Part shown: positions 61,007 through 64,000 of the stretch, in pieces | Numbering within the stretch: position 1 is the first letter of the stretch | Layout: each line of letters starts with the position of its first letter | Origin: Leclercia adecarboxylata | GTDB taxonomy: Bacteria > Pseudomonadota > Gammaproteobacteria > Enterobacterales > Enterobacteriaceae | DNA length: 64,000 bases | Assembly: GCF_006874705.1 (NCBI RefSeq) | Contig: NZ_CP035382.1 | Location: forward strand, 2,976,001 to 3,040,000 | Direction: 5' to 3' | Position numbers and translations under genes: made by a program | The notes under the pieces: generated by a model | Told to the model about the DNA's origin: nothing | The model's input: only the letters and a program-made list of their open reading frames with translations | The model's database searches: none

Positions 61007-62019
61007 CAGCGCACCCTTGGGTCAGTGAACCGCACCAGCAGGTCGGTCAGATTATTGATCAGCACGAAACAGACGCCGATCAGCAGCGTTCCGCCCATGA
61101 TGGCGGTGGTATCCCCGGCGAACAGGGCGGTGGTGAGGTAGCGACCAATTCCCGGCCACGAGAAGACGGTCTCGGTTAACACCGCGCCCTCCAGCATGCT
61201 GGTGTAGGCCAGCGCAATCACGGTGAGCAGTGTGCTGCGAATATTGGGCAGCACGTGGCGCAGCAGAATGGTCATCTCACCCGCCCCTTTGGCTCGTGCC
61301 AGCAGGATGTACTCTTTGTTCATCTCGCTCAGGCACGCGGAGCGCGTCAGGCGGGTGATGCTCGCCAGCGAATAGTAGGCCAGCAGCAGCACCGGCAAAA
61401 CCAGATGGCTGACGGCGTTTTTAAAGGCCGCCATGTCGCCGGAAAGCCAGGTGTCGATCAGCGCAAATCCGCTGCGCGGCTCAACGGTATATTGCCAGAT
61501 ATCGTCCAGCCTGCCGGGCCCGGCGCTCCACTGCAGCTTCGCGTAGAACAGCGCCAGCATCAGTAGCCCGAGCCAGAAAATGGGCACCGAGTTGCCTAGC
61601 AGGGTGAGGGTGCGGATAACCAGGTCGAGCGGCGAACCGACATAACGGGCGCACAGCACCCCGGCCATCACCCCCAGCAGGGAACCGAGGATCAGCGCCA
61701 GGGTGGCCAGCTCCAGGGTGGCCGGGAAGGCGTGCAGCAGATCCTGCAGCACCGGCTGCCCGGTGGCACTGGCGGTGCCGAGGTCGCCCTGCACCAGATT
61801 AACCAGATAGTGCCAGAACTGCACCGGCAGCGGCCGATCCAGCCCGAGCTGGTGGCGAACCTGATCGTAGGTGGACTGGCTGGCATGATCGCCGACGATC
61901 TGCAAAACGCGATCGACCGGCGAGAGCGCAGAGAGCGCAAAGGTCACGAGCAAAAGCCCGAGCAGCGTGAGGAACAGGGTCAGCAGGCCCTGGAGCACGC
62001 GGGTGGAAAGATGTGGCAT
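61006..62019 (-). CDS. Peptide/nickel-type ABC transporter permease (DppB-like)
   Basis: 337 residues from ATG 62019 (MPHLSTRVLQGLLTLFLTLL); a start 12-14 bp upstream is also possible, but further extension runs into REP sequence. OppB-type features are the first helix, RHQLGLDRPLPVQFWHYLVNLVQGDLG, and the EAA loop (NKEYILLARAKGAGEMTILLRHVLPN). It forms the channel with the DppC-like permease. A REP pair lies between it and the upstream binding-protein gene. Confidence 0.9.
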   Translation of the reverse strand: MPHLSTRVLQGLLTLFLTLLGLLLVTFALSALSPVDRVLQIVGDHASQSTYDQVRHQLGLDRPLPVQFWHYLVNLVQGDLGTASATGQPVLQDLLHAFPATLELATLALILGSLLGVMAGVLCARYVGSPLDLVIRTLTLLGNSVPIFWLGLLMLALFYAKLQWSAGPGRLDDIWQYTVEPRSGFALIDTWLSGDMAAFKNAVSHLVLPVLLLAYYSLASITRLTRSACLSEMNKEYILLARAKGAGEMTILLRHVLPNIRSTLLTVIALAYTSMLEGAVLTETVFSWPGIGRYLTTALFAGDTTAIMGGTLLIGVCFVLINNLTDLLVRFTDPRVR

Positions 62020-62033
62020 GGGAGATCTCTTCA

Positions 62034-62127
62034 TGCCGGGTGGCGGCTTCGCCTTACCCGGCCTACAAAATATCATCGTGCGTGGAGAGGTTTTGTAGGC
62101 CCGTGCAAGCGCAGCGCCGCCGGGCGA
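62034..62127. repeat. REP pair (BIME) inside the ABC operon
   Basis: GCCGGGTGGCGGCTTCGCC...TTACCCGGC (about 62035-62062) and GTAGGCCCGTGCAAGCG...GCCGCCGGGC (about 62096-62125), between the binding-protein gene and the first permease gene. Such placement usually lets the binding protein be made in excess by protecting its mRNA. Confidence 0.85.
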
Positions 62128-62157
62128 TGATCGCATGTACGTGGCCGACATACTGGG

Positions 62158-63726
62158 CTATTTCGTGACCTTATCGTACCAGACCATATCCGCATTGAGC
62201 CCCTGCTGATAACCCTTCACGTTATCACGCACCACAATCTGGGTTTTGCCCTGATCGACAAACACGTACGGCGAGGTCTGCTGCAGCTGCTCCTGCATCT
62301 GCTTATACAGGTCGAGGCGTTTGGCCGGATCCGGCTCGGCCACTGCCGCCAGCGTGGCTTTGTTGAGTTCCGGGATCTGCCAGCCGTTAAGCCCGGCCAC
62401 GGTGCTGGATTTGCCGTCATTCCACGCGAAGGCGCTGGCGTTGGAGTGGGCGTCGAAGTAATCCGGGATCCACAGACGGATAGCGGCCTGGTGCTGTTTG
62501 GCCCGCACGCGGGCATACACCTGGCTACCGGCCGCTGGCAGGAGCTCGATCTTCACGCCACCCTGGGCAAAGCTCGCCTGCATCGACTGGGCGATAGTGA
62601 TAAACGGTGGTTTGTTCTCCACATCGAGGGTGAAGTGCGCGTCTTTGATACCCGCTTTCGCCAGAATCTCTTTCGCTTTGGCCGGATCAAATTTGAACGG
62701 GTTATTCTCCAGAGCGCCTGGCAGGCCTACCGGCAGGAAGCTCTGGTGGACAAAGTACTGGCCTTTCAGCAGATCTTTGGTGATGCCTTCATAATCCACC
62801 AGCCAGCGTGACGCTTCCCAGAAGGCCGGGTTATTCAGCAGGGGGTTGGCGCTGTTGCCAGCGTTAAACACCAGGTAGTTCTGCTCCGCAGAGGGGATGC
62901 TCAGCACGGTGACGCCCGGTTTGCCGGTGAGGGCACCCACCTGGTCAGCACCGAGATCGCGGGCGACATCGGCGTCACCCTGCTCGATCAGCAGGCGACG
63001 GGAGGCCGGATCCGGCACGTTTTTGATAATAATATTTTTCAGCTTCGGCGCGCCGCCCGGCGCACTGGCGTTGGCTTCCAGCACGATGGCCTGATGCGGC
63101 TGGTAGACGCGCATTTTATACGCGCCGCTGCCTGCAGAGTGCATCTTCAGCCAGGCGTTGCCAAAGTCATCGCCTTTGACATTGGCGGTGACCAGCTTTT
63201 CATCCACGATGGAGGCAATCGGCGTGGAGAGGATATTCAGCGCAACGGCCGGACTCACGTCTGCCGTCCAGTGCAGCTGCAGCGTGTGATCATCCACCTT
63301 TTTCAGCTGGCTGGCGATGTTGCCCGGCTCCCAGCCCAGCATGTTAAGAATAAAGGCCGGGGACTTGTTCAGGGTGATGGCGCGGGTATACGAGAAGATG
63401 ACATCTTCCGCACGCAGCGGGTTGCCGGAGGCAAATTTCGCGTCCGGCTTCAGCTTGATGGTCAGGGTTTTTGCTGCCGCATCCGCCTCCCAGCTTTCGG
63501 CCAGGATCGGGGTGATTTTTTCCGGGTTATCGCGGTCAGGCTGCACCAGGCGCTGATACAGGCTGGGCACGGTCTGGATACTGGAGAGCTCGTTGGCTTC
63601 GGCCGGATCGAGGCTCACAATGTCATCCAGACCCTGAGCGACAACCAGCGTATCAGGTGGCGTAGCGGCATGGGCGGTTGCTGTCAGCGCAGCCAGCACC
63701 AGTAACGGCAGTAGTTTTTTGGTCAT
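62158..63726 (-). CDS. Extracellular solute-binding protein, family 5 (peptide/nickel type)
   Basis: 522 residues with a Sec signal peptide ending AHAA. Family-5 features are DTLVVAQGLDDIVSLDPAEANE, the conserved block ILAESWEADAAAKTLTIKLKPDAKFASGNPLRAEDVIFSYTRAI, and late RLDLYKQMQEQLQQTSPYVFVDQG. No lipobox is present, so it is a free periplasmic protein. It starts the importer operon. Which peptide or other ligand it binds cannot be told from sequence. Confidence 0.9.
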   Translation of the reverse strand: MTKKLLPLLVLAALTATAHAATPPDTLVVAQGLDDIVSLDPAEANELSSIQTVPSLYQRLVQPDRDNPEKITPILAESWEADAAAKTLTIKLKPDAKFASGNPLRAEDVIFSYTRAITLNKSPAFILNMLGWEPGNIASQLKKVDDHTLQLHWTADVSPAVALNILSTPIASIVDEKLVTANVKGDDFGNAWLKMHSAGSGAYKMRVYQPHQAIVLEANASAPGGAPKLKNIIIKNVPDPASRRLLIEQGDADVARDLGADQVGALTGKPGVTVLSIPSAEQNYLVFNAGNSANPLLNNPAFWEASRWLVDYEGITKDLLKGQYFVHQSFLPVGLPGALENNPFKFDPAKAKEILAKAGIKDAHFTLDVENKPPFITIAQSMQASFAQGGVKIELLPAAGSQVYARVRAKQHQAAIRLWIPDYFDAHSNASAFAWNDGKSSTVAGLNGWQIPELNKATLAAVAEPDPAKRLDLYKQMQEQLQQTSPYVFVDQGKTQIVVRDNVKGYQQGLNADMVWYDKVTK

Positions 63727-63935
63727 AACGATCCCTGAACGTCTTGTTTTTGATTGTTTTATAGACCGTTACGTTAGGGGGGCGGACAGAAATTAGGAAA
63801 GTCTTAATTCTGCTTAGCTTATTCCCGTAGCGCATAATGAATTATTTATAGTTATTAGCGGGGCCAGCGGTACCGTTATGCAGGCAATCCTGTATTGTGA
63901 AATAACAATCTATTAACAAACAAAAGGGGGAGAGC

Positions 63936-64000
63936 GTGCCGGAAATCAATATCTGGGGGCAGACCGTTAACGATCCTGTTCCCGGCTGGCAGGGGGCCAG
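63936..64000 (+). CDS. Start of a probable GNAT-family acetyltransferase (cut by window end)
   Basis: GTG 63936 with GGGGGAGAG just upstream opens a frame that runs to the window end: (M)PEINIWGQTVNDPVPGWQGA. The pattern x-I-N-x-x-G-Q-x-V-x-x-P-V-P-G-W is typical of the N-terminus of RimJ/RimL-type GNAT acetyltransferases. Only 21 codons are visible, so this is a tentative family call. It is divergent from the ABC operon. Confidence 0.45.
   Translation, partial: MPEINIWGQTVNDPVPGWQGA

Overview
The window is a chromosomal segment of an Enterobacteriaceae genome, most like the Enterobacter / Lelliottia / Leclercia / Klebsiella group. Two stretches of the E. coli-type backbone are recognisable. 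One is cnoX(ybbN)-ybbO-tesA-ybbA-ybbP-mnmH-purK-purE-lpxH-ppiB-cysS-ybcI-ybcJ-folD-tRNA-Arg(UCU). The other is pheP-ybdG(mscM)-nfsB-ybdF-ybdJ-ybdK. Between and inside them lie lineage-specific insertions. A romA gene beside ramA, with ramR divergent, argues for Enterobacter or Klebsiella relatives rather than Escherichia or Salmonella. REP/BIME palindromes typical of enterics follow many genes. The genus is inferred from gene content only.

Layout. 0-0.9 kb: the start of an unknown secreted protein and an AT-rich upstream region. 0.9-13.8 kb: housekeeping genes (chaperedoxin, dehydrogenase, lysophospholipase, ABC exporter, purine synthesis, lipid A synthesis, peptidyl-prolyl isomerase, cysteinyl-tRNA synthetase), with a general porin and a 109-residue membrane protein inserted. 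13.9-18.5 kb: ybcI, ybcJ and folD flank a MalI-like repressor and a PTS glucose/maltose-type permease that has its own palindromic operators. 18.6-20.7 kb: tRNA-Arg followed by an integration scar, phage-gene fragments, an orphan secreted protein and a phage structural-like protein. 20.6-25.8 kb: a signalling cluster with an EAL phosphodiesterase, a large chemoreceptor, two winged-helix regulators and a small membrane-anchored partner protein.

25.8-31.6 kb: an iron and phosphate block. A Fur-box promoter and a structured leader precede a YncE-like lipoprotein and a TonB-dependent receptor; a Pho-box and a Tat-exported PhoX-type phosphatase follow. 31.6-39 kb: pheP and mscM bracket a four-gene carbohydrate or nucleoside locus (transporter, TIM-barrel isomerase, Gfo/Idh/MocA dehydrogenase, LacI regulator) with two identical palindromic operators. 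39-43.3 kb: an MFS exporter with a divergent XRE regulator, a DUF2157 membrane protein and an orphan. 43.3-46.7 kb: nfsB, ybdF and the ramR-romA-ramA multidrug-resistance regulatory locus. 46.7-57 kb: an omptin protease, ybdJ, an unlisted 38-residue membrane protein, a P2-type cation ATPase, an RND efflux pair and ybdK. 57-64 kb: small genes (NTF2-like, 5'-eroded cupin, YmjA-like, cold-shock fusion), a complete peptide/nickel-type ABC transporter operon, and the start of a probable GNAT acetyltransferase.

The least explained structures are the long-range-paired leader ahead of the YncE-like/TonB genes, the LacI-operated operon at 33.2-37.7 kb, and the signalling cluster with a short leader reading frame at 24.4 kb.
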